Shown: positions 40,854 through 50,067, counted from the first letter of the stretch. The stretch: 64,000 nucleotides of DNA from CAZSBB01 sp964605235 (GCA_964605235.1 CAZSBB010000001.1:1-64000), one strand, 5' to 3'. The notes: generated by a model not told the origin, from the sequence alone. Made by a program: numbers and translations.

Positions 40854-42749
40854 TCAGCGCACAAGCGCCGCCCGCGCCGCCGTCAGCAGTTGCTGCAGCG
40901 CATGCGTGCGTGCGGCAGGCAGGGGCATCGTCGCGCTGCTTATCCGTTCGATCACCTGCAATGCCGTGTCGCGCTGGCCCGTGGCCGCCAGGCGCTGCAG
41001 CATGATCTTCACGCCTTCGAGCGTGTTGGCGTCCTCAGGTTTGACGCCTAACGCACGCGTGAAATACGCCTCCGCAGCCGACCAGTCTTCACCATGCACC
41101 GCCAGTCGGCCCAGGCGTTCCAGGGCCGGCACATCATCGGGTTGTTGTTCCAGACAGCGGGTGAACCACTGCCGCGCCAATTCGATGTGCTGTTGACGAA
41201 ACGCCGCTTCCCCCAGCAAACGCAGGTAATCGGGGCTGCGCGGCTCGCGCTGCCACGCCCGCAGGAAGCAGGCGTACGCCCGGTCATACGCCTGGCGCAC
41301 CATCCACGACTGGCCCAGATTGCGATTGGCGGCGGCGAAGAACGGCGCCAGGCGCACCGCCTGCAGCAAGGCGCGATGGCTGGCTTCCTCGTCGCCGGCG
41401 CGAAAGCGCGCCACCCCCAGGTTCAGCCACGCCCGGGCATGGCTGGGCCGGGCATCGACGGTCTGCTGCCAGAACGCCGTCTCGCTGCGGTAGTCCTGCT
41501 GGCGAATCAAGGTGCGCCCGCTCAGTCCCAGCAGCAGCAGCAGCCCCAGCGCCGCCGCCGCCGCCGGATGCTGGCGCAGCGCCCAGGCGCCCAGCCCCAG
41601 CGCCGCCAGCAGCACGCCCGCCAGCGCCACATACATGCGGTGTTCCATCACCAGGTCCGCCACCGGCACCAGGCTGGAGCTTGGTCCGAGCAGCACGAAG
41701 AAACCCACCAGCAGAAAGCCCAGCGCCGGCTTGCGCCAGTAGAGCCACCAGGCTCCCACCGCCAGCGTCACCACCAGCACCAGCGCCGGTTCGGCGCGTT
41801 CGAGCATCTCCAGCACACGGTAGCCGGGGTCCACCACCAGCACCCCGGGCCAGAAGGTCAGCGCCAGATAGTGCGCCAGCGCCGGCGCCTGACAGAAGAA
41901 GTACTGCACCGGGGTCATGCCCACCGTCGCCAGCCCCGCGCTGATGCCGGCGGTTCCCGCGGCGGGCAGCACCGCCGCGTCGGTGACGCCGCCGGCGAAG
42001 AGCGCCAACATCGGTCCCTGCAGGATGGTCAGCCAGGTGGCCGCCAGCGCCAGGTACAACGCCGCCCGGCGGCGCAGCGCCTGCCGCAGCGAGCCCGCGA
42101 GGGACACGCCGTCGTACAGCAGCAGCAGCAGCGGCGCCACCGCAGCGTTCACTTTGACCAGGATGCCCAGCAACGCCGCCAGCACCGTGAGCAGCCCCCA
42201 TGCCCAGCGGCCGCGCCGGCTGGTGGTCATGCCGCAGTGGTGTCCCGCCACCAAAGTCAACAGGATGCAGAAGCCCGCCAGCGCTTCATAACGCTGCACG
42301 ATGTACGTCACCGCCTGGGTTTGCAGCGGATGCGCCAACCACATGGCGGCCCCCAGCAGGGCGAACGGCTCAATCCAGCGCGGGGTGGGCAAGAGGCGCG
42401 GATGGGCGTGCAGCGTCACCCGCAGCAGGTGCCAGAGCAGCAGGGCCGCGCCCCAGTGGATCAGCACATTGGTCAGGCGTTCGAACGTCGGCGAAACCCC
42501 CACGCACCACCGACTGGCGATGAAGGTCAGATCGCACACCCAGCGGGTCGATTGCAGCACCTCGCGCCAGGTTGCTTCGCCCCGCAATTGCGGCGCATCC
42601 ACCAGCAGGGGGACGTCGTCCAGGACATACGGCCCGCCCAACGCCGGCAGATACAACCCCAGCGCCAGGAGCAACAGCAATAAAATGGGCGCTGCCCCGC
42701 CCCCACGAGTCAGCAACGATGGCGAGGGGTTGGCGGCATCCACCTTCAA
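40854..42749 (-). CDS. TMTC-like multi-pass membrane protein with C-terminal TPRs
   Basis: 631 residues from a TTG start at 42749, inferred from the 4-base TTGA overlap with the zinc-ribbon gene; the next ATG would cut away the first helix. Residues about 20-400 contain ten or more transmembrane helices, with a luminal 'YVLDDVPLLVDAPQLRG' after the first, the conserved acidic loop of GT-C type glycosyltransferases and TMTC/O-mannosyltransferase-like proteins. Residues about 425-600 are TPRs ('AWLNLGVARFRAGDEEASHR'). The family is predicted to transfer sugars from lipid carriers to proteins, but bacterial members are not characterised. It is translationally coupled to the zinc-ribbon gene. Confidence 0.82.
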   Translation of the reverse strand: MKVDAANPSPSLLTRGGGAAPILLLLLLALGLYLPALGGPYVLDDVPLLVDAPQLRGEATWREVLQSTRWVCDLTFIASRWCVGVSPTFERLTNVLIHWGAALLLWHLLRVTLHAHPRLLPTPRWIEPFALLGAAMWLAHPLQTQAVTYIVQRYEALAGFCILLTLVAGHHCGMTTSRRGRWAWGLLTVLAALLGILVKVNAAVAPLLLLLYDGVSLAGSLRQALRRRAALYLALAATWLTILQGPMLALFAGGVTDAAVLPAAGTAGISAGLATVGMTPVQYFFCQAPALAHYLALTFWPGVLVVDPGYRVLEMLERAEPALVLVVTLAVGAWWLYWRKPALGFLLVGFFVLLGPSSSLVPVADLVMEHRMYVALAGVLLAALGLGAWALRQHPAAAAALGLLLLLGLSGRTLIRQQDYRSETAFWQQTVDARPSHARAWLNLGVARFRAGDEEASHRALLQAVRLAPFFAAANRNLGQSWMVRQAYDRAYACFLRAWQREPRSPDYLRLLGEAAFRQQHIELARQWFTRCLEQQPDDVPALERLGRLAVHGEDWSAAEAYFTRALGVKPEDANTLEGVKIMLQRLAATGQRDTALQVIERISSATMPLPAARTHALQQLLTAARAALVR

Positions 42750-43993
42750 CGCCCGCCGCGCAGCACACGACGCAATCCGGCCAGGGCTTCACCGACGCCC
42801 CAGGTCACCGCGGCAAACGAAACCCCGAACACCAGCAGGATGATCTGCATGTCGCGCGAAAGCGGCTGCTCGCCCTGCCCGGCCTCGTGGAACAGCGAAA
42901 ACGCGCAGAACGCCAGCAATGCGCCCAGCACGCGCAGCAACCAGGCGCCGATCTGCAGCGCCAATAGCCGCGAAGGCGGTCCTTCGGGCGTCACCGGCGC
43001 CATCTGGAACACTTCCTGACGCATCCCGACCAACTGCGGCGGGGCGATCGGCCCCTCATCCACCGGATGCGGGGCGCGGGGCGGCGCTGCGTGGGTGGGC
43101 GCGGCGCCGCGCGGCCCGCTGGGGGTGCGATGGGAACCGGGGGAGCCGGGGGTGGAGAGGGACAAGCCACGCGGTGCTTTGGGTTTCTGCACCGCCAGCG
43201 TCACTGCCGGGGCAGACGGCGGTTCCGGGGATTCCGGGGAATCCGGGGATTCCGGGCGTGGGGATTCATCGACATCCTGGGGCTTGGCGGCGACGGCATG
43301 CGCCTGCTCGGTGAGGTCCGGTTGCAGCTCGGCGTCATCCTGTGTCGAGTCGAAGAGTTCGTCCGAACTGGAATCAAAGCCGCTGGACGCCACCTCGTCG
43401 GAATCGGTGTCATGGATGTTCAGGGGTGCAGGGGCATCCGCCTGCTCCAGCGGGCCCGACTGGGCCTGGGCCGCCAGCGCGGAGAGCGGATCGTCTTCAC
43501 GATGCACGGCGGGATGTGTGCCGGTGTCCGAAAGCGAACGGGGCGAGTCCGGCCGAGCGGCGGGTTCGGTTTCGGTCGACTCCTCGTCAACCTGTTCGTC
43601 GGCGTGCGGCGGAGCAGGTTCAGCCGGCGGCGGAGCAGCTTGCGTTTGCACCGGTTGGGCCGGGGGCTGGGGTGCCAGCGCCGGCTCGGTGTCCGCCGCC
43701 AGCGCCGCCAAGGCCGCCAACGCGCTTTCCTCGGCGGCGTCCGCACTCGGGGGCGCCGGGGGCGCCGCCGGGCGGGCCACAGGAATGTCACCGGATGCAA
43801 CCGGGGCCTTGGGCGCGGCCGGGCGGGCTACGGGAACCTCGTCGACCGGAGCTGGAGCCGCGGGCTTGGCGGAGGCCTGAGCGGGGACGTGCTGGGGCGA
43901 ACTGCACTTGGGGCAGCGGACTTTGCGTCCTTCGGAACCGTCGGGCACGCGGATGCGCGCCCCGCAGGCGTCACAGGCGAAGCGGATGGGCAT
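42746..43993 (-). CDS. Zinc-ribbon protein with acidic/proline-rich linker and two membrane helices
   Basis: 415 residues; GAGGAG stands five bases before the ATG. N-terminal 'FACDACGARIRVPDGSEGRK' then 'CPKC' is an MJ0042-like zinc ribbon (C-x2-C ... C-x2-C). Residues about 40-310 are low complexity, rich in Ala, Pro, Glu and Ser ('ESPDSPESPEPPS'), probably disordered. The C-terminus has two hydrophobic helices ('LLRVLGALLAFCAFSLF' and 'QIILLVFGVSFAAVTWG') and a basic tail. This architecture is common in planctomycetes and its role is unknown. Co-translated with the TMTC-like protein by the TTGA overlap, so a shared envelope function is likely. Confidence 0.82.
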   Translation of the reverse strand: MPIRFACDACGARIRVPDGSEGRKVRCPKCSSPQHVPAQASAKPAAPAPVDEVPVARPAAPKAPVASGDIPVARPAAPPAPPSADAAEESALAALAALAADTEPALAPQPPAQPVQTQAAPPPAEPAPPHADEQVDEESTETEPAARPDSPRSLSDTGTHPAVHREDDPLSALAAQAQSGPLEQADAPAPLNIHDTDSDEVASSGFDSSSDELFDSTQDDAELQPDLTEQAHAVAAKPQDVDESPRPESPDSPESPEPPSAPAVTLAVQKPKAPRGLSLSTPGSPGSHRTPSGPRGAAPTHAAPPRAPHPVDEGPIAPPQLVGMRQEVFQMAPVTPEGPPSRLLALQIGAWLLRVLGALLAFCAFSLFHEAGQGEQPLSRDMQIILLVFGVSFAAVTWGVGEALAGLRRVLRGGR

Positions 43994-44118
43994 GGAAACT
44001 CCTCGACGGGCGTGCCGACCGGCCGGTGAAGCCGGGTTGCTGGACCCAAACGGCGTTGGCGAGGATACCCCGTTTGCCAGACAGCGCCAAGCAATCGCAC
44101 GGCACGTTGCTGATGGAA

Positions 44119-45600
44119 TTACAACGGCGTGGGCGCGGCGGCGGCGTTCTGTTGCACCGTGCCGTTTTCACCCCGGGGCAGGTGAATGCAGAAGACGCTG
44201 CCCTGGCCGACGGTGCTGTCGACGGTGACCTGTCCGCCGTGGACCTGGCAGACATGCTTGACGATCGCCAGCCCCAGGCCGGTGCCGCCCATCTGGCGAC
44301 TGCGGGCTTTGTCGGTGCGGTAGAAGCGCTCAAACAGGCGCGGCAGGTGTTCGGTTTCAATCCCCGGGCCATGATCGGTGACGAGGATCTGCGCTTCAGT
44401 GTCCGTGTGTTCGAGTTCCACGCGCACCACGCCGGCTTCGGGGCTGTACTTGACGGCGTTGTCAATGAGGTTGACCACCGCCTGTTCGAGCAGGTTGGCG
44501 TTGATGCGGGCCTGCAGATCGGGCGGAGCGATCAATTCCATCAGCACATTCTTGGCGGCGGCTTTGCCCTGGCAGGTTTCGATGGCGTTGCGCAGCACGG
44601 GCGCAACCGGGGCGCGGATGAGGTCGATGTGCTGGGCTTCGCCTTCCTGCTCCAGCCGGGCGAGGGTGAGCAGGTCTTCGACGATGGCGTGCAGACGGTC
44701 GGCCTGGCGGCAGATGATGGCGACGAAGTTGGGGTCGCCCGCTTCGGACTCGACGAGCGTTTCCTGGAGGGTTTCGGCGGCGGCTTTGATGGTGCTGATG
44801 GGGGTTTTCAGTTCATGGGAGACGTTGGCGACGAAATCGCGGCGAATGGCTTCGAGCCGGCGCAGGTGGGTGACGTCATGCAGCACCACCAGCCCGCCGA
44901 TGCGTTCGCCGCCGGCGTCGCTGAGCACGGTGCCCTGCGCCTGGATGTACTGGTCTTCGAGCCGGGCGCCGCGTTGGCCGAAGCGCGGGCGGCTGAAGGT
45001 GAGCATGGCTTCAATGGGTTTTTCGTTCTCGAACAGTTCCGCCACGAAATCCAGCATGCTGGCGTTGCGGACCACTTCCTGAATGCTGCGGCCGATGGCG
45101 ACATTGGCGTCCACCGCCAGCAGCGTCGCCGCCGCCTTGTTGAGGTTCAGCAGCCGCTGATCCAGGTCGAAAGCGATCACGCCTTCGGTCATGCTCGCCA
45201 ACACCGCACCGAACATATTGCGTTGCTCCAGTACCGTGCGCAAACGTTCATCCAACTGCTGCGCCATGGCGTTCAACGATTCCGCCACGGACGCGATCTG
45301 CAACGGCCCGTCGACCACCACCGGCTGGGTCAGGTCGCCGCGGGCGAAGCGATTGGCGCCTTGCCGCAACACCCGCAGGCCCCGGCTCAGGCGACTGAGC
45401 ACAATCAACGTGACCAGGGCGATGAGCCCGAAACCCGCCAGCAAACCGACGATGGTGCCGGGCAATTCGCTGTCGCCGGCCTCCGTGACTTGCGCCAGCT
45501 GCCACCCGAGCTCCCAGGTCCATACGAGCACTGGCCAGGGCGACAGCCCCGGTGCGGGCGCAGCGCACAGCATCGCCGTCAAACCGGCCTGATCAAGCAT
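44119..45600 (-). CDS. PhoR-like sensor histidine kinase
   Basis: 493 residues from the ATG at 45600, with a GTG at 45609 as alternative. One clear membrane helix (about residues 46-68, 'TIVGLLAGFGLIALVTLIVL'), a HAMP-like segment ('LRVLRQGANRFARGDLTQPV'), a PAS domain ('MTEGVIAFDLDQRLLNLNKA'), the HisKA box 'FVANVSHELKTPISTIK' (phospho-His) and the ATPase boxes 'NLIDNAVKYSPEAG', 'VTDHGPGIETEHLPRLFERF' and 'GGTGLGLAIVKH'. This order is that of PhoR. The response regulator gene ends 13 bp upstream on the same strand, forming an operon. The N-terminus has no large periplasmic domain, so the signal is probably intracellular or relayed by a partner. Confidence 0.92.
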   Translation of the reverse strand: MLDQAGLTAMLCAAPAPGLSPWPVLVWTWELGWQLAQVTEAGDSELPGTIVGLLAGFGLIALVTLIVLSRLSRGLRVLRQGANRFARGDLTQPVVVDGPLQIASVAESLNAMAQQLDERLRTVLEQRNMFGAVLASMTEGVIAFDLDQRLLNLNKAAATLLAVDANVAIGRSIQEVVRNASMLDFVAELFENEKPIEAMLTFSRPRFGQRGARLEDQYIQAQGTVLSDAGGERIGGLVVLHDVTHLRRLEAIRRDFVANVSHELKTPISTIKAAAETLQETLVESEAGDPNFVAIICRQADRLHAIVEDLLTLARLEQEGEAQHIDLIRAPVAPVLRNAIETCQGKAAAKNVLMELIAPPDLQARINANLLEQAVVNLIDNAVKYSPEAGVVRVELEHTDTEAQILVTDHGPGIETEHLPRLFERFYRTDKARSRQMGGTGLGLAIVKHVCQVHGGQVTVDSTVGQGSVFCIHLPRGENGTVQQNAAAAPTPL

Positions 45601-45613
45601 GTTGCACACAGAA

Positions 45614-46396
45614 TCAGTCCTTGAAGCGATAACCCACGCCGCGCACCGTTTCCAGATAGTCGCCGCGCTCGTTCAGCTTACGGCGCAGGGAGACCATCTG
45701 CACGTCCACGCTGCGGTCGGTCACCGCCGCCAGACCCCCATGAATCGCTTCAATGATCTGCTGCCGGGTGAACACCCGCCCCGGCCGGGACACCAGCAAC
45801 GCCAGCAGCTTGAATTCCGTCGCGGTCAGTTCCATCGGCTTGCCGTCGAGCAGGGCTTCGTGCCGTTCACGATCGACGACCACCGGCCCGGCGCGGAACT
45901 GTGTCGGCTCCTGATCGTCCGAACTGGCGGCGCCCTGCGGGCTCTTGCGGCGGAGGACCGCCTTGAGCCGCGCCAGCAGCACGCGCGGGCTGAAAGGCTT
46001 GGTGATGTAGTCGTCAGCGCCCAGTTCCAATCCCACCACCACGTCGGCTTCCTCACCCTTGGCGGTGAGCATGACCACCGGGATGTCCTTGAGGGCGGCA
46101 TCGGCTTTGAGCGTGCGGCAGACGTTCAGCCCGTCCACGCCCGGCAGCATCAGGTCCAGCAGGATGAGCTGAGGCGTCACCCGGCGGACGGCTTCGAGCG
46201 CTTTCTCGCCGCTGCCGACGCAGGTGACTTCATACCCTTCGCGGGCGAGGTTGAAACGCAGCAGGTCCTGCAGGTCCTGTTCGTCCTCGACCACCAGCAC
46301 CTGCACCTTCTCAGCGCCCCCGGCGCCCTCGGCACCCCCGGTGCCGGGCGCGCGGCGCTTGACGGTTGCTTTCGCGGCAGAAATGTTGGAGGTCAT
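45614..46396 (-). CDS. OmpR/PhoB family response regulator
   Basis: 260 residues. A 27-residue Ala/Gly-rich N-terminal tail precedes the receiver domain, starting at 'VLVVEDEQDLQDLL'. The phospho-acceptor Asp is in 'LILLDLMLPGVDG' and the switch Thr/Lys pair in 'PVVMLTAKGEEAD' and 'DDYITKPFSPR'. The winged-helix DNA-binding domain holds 'GRVFTRQQIIEAIHGGLA' and 'DVQMVSLRRKLNERGDY' and closes with 'VRGVGYRFKD'. It is upstream of and coupled with the kinase. Target genes are unknown; a phosphate-type regulon is suggested by resemblance only. The ATG at 46396 has no clear ribosome binding site, so the N-terminal tail may be shorter. Confidence 0.93.
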   Translation of the reverse strand: MTSNISAAKATVKRRAPGTGGAEGAGGAEKVQVLVVEDEQDLQDLLRFNLAREGYEVTCVGSGEKALEAVRRVTPQLILLDLMLPGVDGLNVCRTLKADAALKDIPVVMLTAKGEEADVVVGLELGADDYITKPFSPRVLLARLKAVLRRKSPQGAASSDDQEPTQFRAGPVVVDRERHEALLDGKPMELTATEFKLLALLVSRPGRVFTRQQIIEAIHGGLAAVTDRSVDVQMVSLRRKLNERGDYLETVRGVGYRFKD

Positions 46397-46626
46397 AAGC
46401 AGGTATCCACGGGCGGATTTAACCGTTCCGAAACGACCGCCAAGTTTTACCCGGCCATTGTTAGGCTCCCGATGCCTTTATGTTAGTAAAAGGTGAGAGA
46501 ATGGTTTGGCTTTTTTGCGCCGGCAAGCGCGCTGGCGTCACAGATTGGGCGTGCTAATCTGCCGACTTGGCTGCGGTGGGCGTTGGTATCCCTCAGCCGA
46601 TCCTGGTTCACAGCAAGGTTTACCCC

Positions 46627-48042
46627 ATGGCGCGACCCACTGACATGACCCTCACCGCCGTCGAGTTCTACGAGCTGCCCGCGCCCATGCGGATGCCGCT
46701 GAAGTTCGGCGCCCAGAGCCTGACCCACGTGCGCTGCGCCCGCGCCAAGGTGACGGTGCGCAATCGGCAGGGCCAGGTCGCCCAGGGTTGGGGCGAGACG
46801 CCGCTGGCGGTGGGGTGGTCGTGGCCCAGCAGCGCCGACTTCGCCGAGCGCGAGCAGCAGATGGTCGCCTTCTGCCAGCTCATCACCTGTTCGCTGGTCG
46901 AGTTTCAGGAATCAGGCCATCCGCTGGAGATCGGCTGGGGCTTTGTGCGTGAGATGCTGCCCAAACTACTGCGCGAAACCAACGACCGTCGGCAGGACCG
47001 CGTGCCCATGCCCTACCTTGCCGCCCTGGTGTGCTTCTCCGTCTTCGATCAGGCGCTGCATGACGCCTATGGCAACCTCCATCAAATCGACGTCTACCAG
47101 ACCTACAACCGCGACTGGATGACCGCCGACCTGGCGACTTACCTGCGCCCCTCCAACCTCGCCGGCGGCCAGGTGCACTTCAAAGGCAAGTACGTCGGCG
47201 ACTATCTCCTGAAGCAGCCCCCCACCCGGCTCCCGGCGTGGCATCTGGTGGGTGGCCTGGACCCGCTCGATCAACACGACGTTGGCGCCGGCGCGCCGGA
47301 CGATGGCTATCCCGTCACCCTTCGCCAATGGATCACGACCGACGGCCTGACCTGCCTCAAAATCAAGCTGCGCGGCAACGACGCCGCCTGGGACTATGAC
47401 CGCATCATCAAGGTCGCCCAGCTCAGTCTGCCGCTGGGCGTGCGCTGGTTGAGCGTGGACTTCAACTGCACAGTGACCGAGCCGGCGTATGTCAACGACA
47501 TCCTCGACCGCCTGCGCGACGAGCACCCGCGCGTCTATGGCGCGATCCTGTATGTCGAGCAGCCGTTCCCCTATGAGCTGGAAGAACATCGTCTGGATGT
47601 GCGCAGCGTCGCGGCGCGTAAGCCGCTGTTCATGGATGAATCCGCCCACGACTGGGAACACGTCGCCCTGGGCTATGAGCTGGGGTGGAACGCGGTGGCG
47701 CTCAAGACCTGTAAAACGCAGTCCGGAGCGCTGCTGAGCCTGTGCTGGGCGAAAGCCCATGGCATGCCGCTGATGGTGCAGGACCTGACCAACCCGATGC
47801 TGGCGATCGTGCCGCATGTCCGGCTGGCGGCGCACGCGGGGACGATCATGGGCGTGGAGGTCAACGGCTGTCAGTTCTATCCGCAAGCCAGCGCCGCCGA
47901 GGCGGCCGTGCATCCGGGGCTGTACCAGCGTCGGCAAGGCGAACTGGACCTGTCCACCCTCGCCGGCGCAGGCTTCGGCTATGGCGCAGCCGCGACGGTG
48001 CGCCCCCTGCCGCCCGCCAGCGCCCACCACGCGCTGGAATAA
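46627..48042 (+). CDS. Enolase-superfamily protein (mandelate racemase/muconate lactonizing type)
   Basis: 471 residues from the ATG at 46627 (AAGG ten bases upstream). N-terminal capping domain, then the TIM barrel with a Lys pair 'LTCLKIKLRGND', metal ligands Asp in 'WLSVDFNCTV', Glu in 'ILYVEQPFPYE', Asp in 'PLFMDESAHDW' and the Lys region 'VALKTCKTQSGALL', in the order of the superfamily. The enzyme abstracts an alpha-proton of a carboxylate (dehydratase or racemase, for sugar acids). The substrate cannot be predicted. It is divergent from the response regulator and lies before a DUF1080 gene on the same strand, 150 bp away, so a sugar-acid or glycan role is likely. Confidence 0.86.
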   Translation: MARPTDMTLTAVEFYELPAPMRMPLKFGAQSLTHVRCARAKVTVRNRQGQVAQGWGETPLAVGWSWPSSADFAEREQQMVAFCQLITCSLVEFQESGHPLEIGWGFVREMLPKLLRETNDRRQDRVPMPYLAALVCFSVFDQALHDAYGNLHQIDVYQTYNRDWMTADLATYLRPSNLAGGQVHFKGKYVGDYLLKQPPTRLPAWHLVGGLDPLDQHDVGAGAPDDGYPVTLRQWITTDGLTCLKIKLRGNDAAWDYDRIIKVAQLSLPLGVRWLSVDFNCTVTEPAYVNDILDRLRDEHPRVYGAILYVEQPFPYELEEHRLDVRSVAARKPLFMDESAHDWEHVALGYELGWNAVALKTCKTQSGALLSLCWAKAHGMPLMVQDLTNPMLAIVPHVRLAAHAGTIMGVEVNGCQFYPQASAAEAAVHPGLYQRRQGELDLSTLAGAGFGYGAAATVRPLPPASAHHALE

Positions 48043-48192
48043 CTTCGTTGCGTACGCGGGCTCCGTCGCTGGCGCTCACTGACGCCAGCCGCTTGAAGCA
48101 CACGTGTCCACTCGCTAATTTGCCTGACCATATCCCGCCGCGCCGGACTGGCTTTCCCGTTTCACCCACCCCGACACCGACAGGAATATCCC

Positions 48193-48942
48193 ATGGGACT
48201 CGGCTATCAGGACACCCCCCTCATCCCCGGCACGCAATGGCATGTGCACGACGGCGAGCGCCCCCAGCCGCCGGTCGTCACCCCCGGCAACCTCTGCGAC
48301 CTCCCCCCGGTCACCCCGCCCTCCGACGCCCTCCTGCTCTTCGACGGCTCGGCACGCTCGGCGGAAAACTGGCGGCAATGCAAAGACGGCAGCCCCCTGC
48401 AGTGGCGCGTCGAAAACGGCTACATGGAAGTCGTCAAAGGCACCGGCCAGATCCGCACCCAACAGGAGTTCGGCGACATCCAGCTCCACGTCGAATGGGC
48501 GGCCCCGTTTGCAATCCAACGCGACGACAAAGCTGAGCCGCGCGTCGGACAGGGCCGGGGCAACTCCGGCGTCTTCCTCATGGGCCGCTACGAAATCCAG
48601 GTCCTCGACAACTGGAACAACCCCACCTATCCCGACGGCACACTCGGAGCGATCTACGGCCAGTTCCCCCCGCTGGTCAATGCCGCCGCCAAACGCGGCA
48701 GCTGGAATATCTACGACATCCTCTGGAAAGCCCCCGTCTTCAACGGCGAAAAACTCGTCAGCCCCGCCTACCTCACCCTGCTGGTCAACGGCGTCATGGT
48801 CCACCACCACCGCGAACTGCAGGGCCCGACCAAACACAAGCAGACCACGCAGTACACCCCCCATGCCGCCAGAGGCCCCATCGAACTGCAGGACCACAGC
48901 AACCCGGTGCGCTTCCGCAACATCTGGGTGCGCGAGCTGTAA
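48193..48942 (+). CDS. DUF1080 (3-keto-disaccharide hydrolase-like) protein
   Basis: 249 residues. The jelly-roll DUF1080 domain starts at 'DALLLFDGSARSAENWRQ' (about residue 48) with 'LQWRVENGYMEVVKGTGQIR', 'RGNSGVFLMGRYEIQVLDNW' and 'RGSWNIYDILWKAPVFNGEK', and ends with 'PVRFRNIWVREL', all hallmark pieces. Members hydrolyse 3-keto-glycosides or act as lectin-like modules and are greatly expanded in planctomycetes. There is no clear signal peptide, unlike many relatives. The gene precedes a repeat-packed gap. Confidence 0.9.
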   Translation: MGLGYQDTPLIPGTQWHVHDGERPQPPVVTPGNLCDLPPVTPPSDALLLFDGSARSAENWRQCKDGSPLQWRVENGYMEVVKGTGQIRTQQEFGDIQLHVEWAAPFAIQRDDKAEPRVGQGRGNSGVFLMGRYEIQVLDNWNNPTYPDGTLGAIYGQFPPLVNAAAKRGSWNIYDILWKAPVFNGEKLVSPAYLTLLVNGVMVHHHRELQGPTKHKQTTQYTPHAARGPIELQDHSNPVRFRNIWVREL

Positions 48943-49132
48943 GCTCCTCCCGGATCCATCAAGCGTACGACCACGCATCGCCCCCAGGCGAACGCATGTA
49001 GCCCATGCGCCTGTGCTGAACGAGCCCCGACCGTGACCACAAGTCCCGCGCGTGGCCAAGGGCTTGCGGCACAACTGGAGGTTTTGACGTCTGGAAAGCA
49101 ACCCCCGCCCAGTGCGCCAGCCCAACTCCCCC

Positions 49133-49249
49133 AACGAGCCGGCAGCGTCAGCGTTAGCACCGGGCCACCGCCAACCAACGCTTCACGCTCCAACCGCCCC
49201 CCCTCCGAACTCCGACCGCCCTACCTGTCGCTCACGCTTCCGGCTCGTT
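49133..49249. repeat. Palindromic repeat doublet, family B (copy 3)
   Basis: AACGAGCCGGCAGCGTCAGC at 49133 (arm to 49158) faces CCTGTCGCTCACGCTTCCGG (arm 49224-49249, ending CTCGTT). The arms are 65 bases apart, nearly the same spacing as in the doublet at 19795-19909 (63 bases), which argues for a unit copied as a whole. Confidence 0.8.
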
Positions 49250-49290
49250 GCCTGCACACTGCAGAACCACCGCGTTTTCATCCTGCCCTC

Positions 49291-49374
49291 GTAGGTCCGG
49301 GCTGGCCCGGACACGGACCACCTTGGGGCTTCGCCAACCTTGCACTTCACCTGTCCGGGCCAGCCCGGACCTAC
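49291..49374. repeat. Inverted repeat pair, family C
   Basis: GTAGGTCCGGGCTGGCCCGG, extended ACA, at 49291-49313 and its complement TGTCCGGGCCAGCCCGGACC at 49352-49374. Each arm is itself a palindrome (GGTCCGGGCTGGCCCGGAC), giving a cruciform-like unit of 84 bases. Typical REP-type structure. Confidence 0.78.
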
Positions 49375-49503
49375 AAAAGCAACAGCAAAATGCGGTTGAC
49401 GCCCCCACCCCACACGCTGATACTGCCCGTCGTTCCGGCGGTTGGTCTGCTGGAGTCATACAGAAGTTGGATCTGCCCTGCTCTGTTTTCCTTCCTTTAC
49501 CGC

Positions 49504-50067
49504 TTACATACCCTCGGCCTGATCAAAGTCGTTGAACTTGCGACGCTGCTTCTTCGGCCGCACAACCTGACCTAGAGTGGGGAGTAAACCGCGTTTGCGA
49601 AGATCGATGACTTCAGTAATTAACGTGCGGTCATTGATCGCATGGCCCGTCGCAGCAGCAAACATAGCAGCGAGTTCCCGGCGGTTCTTGGCGTCCACTA
49701 GAATGGAATCAGAACCTGCTTCAAGCCGCGTCGCTAGTGCGATGTACGCATCGATCAGACGCCCTCGGTCGTCGTTGGAAAGCGTAGAATAGACCGCCCC
49801 AGGCATACGCGCACAGCCATCGCCCATCGGCTCCCAACGTGGGGTACGGCCGAGGGGACGCTTGCGCAGCGTCATTACATAGTGATGGAGGTCTTCGGGC
49901 GTGTAGGAGCATTCATTCATCTCGTTAAATGTATCAACGAGATTGCGCCACCAGCTCCAGCGTCGGATGAATTGTCCATCCGGCACCTTTTCGGCATCCA
50001 CCAGTTGGCGGAGCGCGTTATGTTCATGAGGCAAAAGTTGGACGATCCGACGTGGTGTTGCCGACAT
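49504..50067 (-). CDS. Unknown basic protein, partner of the HTH-M78 regulator
   Basis: 187 residues from the ATG at 50067 (GGAG seven bases upstream; an in-frame ATG at 50085 is less likely). Middle part: 'LVDTFNEMNECSYTPEDLHH', then 'VYSTLSNDDRGRLIDAYIAL' and 'GHAINDRTLITEVIDLRKRG'; the C-terminus is strongly basic ('VRPKKQRRKFNDFD'). There is no signal peptide or membrane segment; helical content seems high. I do not recognise the family. It lies 101 bp downstream of the HTH-M78 gene on the same strand and shares its richer A/T content, suggesting transfer as a pair. A toxin/effector, substrate or DNA-binding role is speculation. Confidence 0.7.
   Translation of the reverse strand: MSATPRRIVQLLPHEHNALRQLVDAEKVPDGQFIRRWSWWRNLVDTFNEMNECSYTPEDLHHYVMTLRKRPLGRTPRWEPMGDGCARMPGAVYSTLSNDDRGRLIDAYIALATRLEAGSDSILVDAKNRRELAAMFAAATGHAINDRTLITEVIDLRKRGLLPTLGQVVRPKKQRRKFNDFDQAEGM

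Larger units (their letters stand above)
48943..49503. other. 561-bp gap packed with repeats
   Basis: No gene is seen here. In order: a degenerate family A arm (49019-49036), a family B doublet (49133-49158 and 49224-49249), and an inverted pair of family C (49291-49313 and 49352-49374). It marks the border of the more A/T-rich two-gene island that follows. Confidence 0.75.

Noticed and set aside
46397..46626. Pho-box-like sites upstream of the response regulator
   Set aside because: TTTATGTTAGTAAAAGG has too few matches to a Pho box and no tandem repeat.
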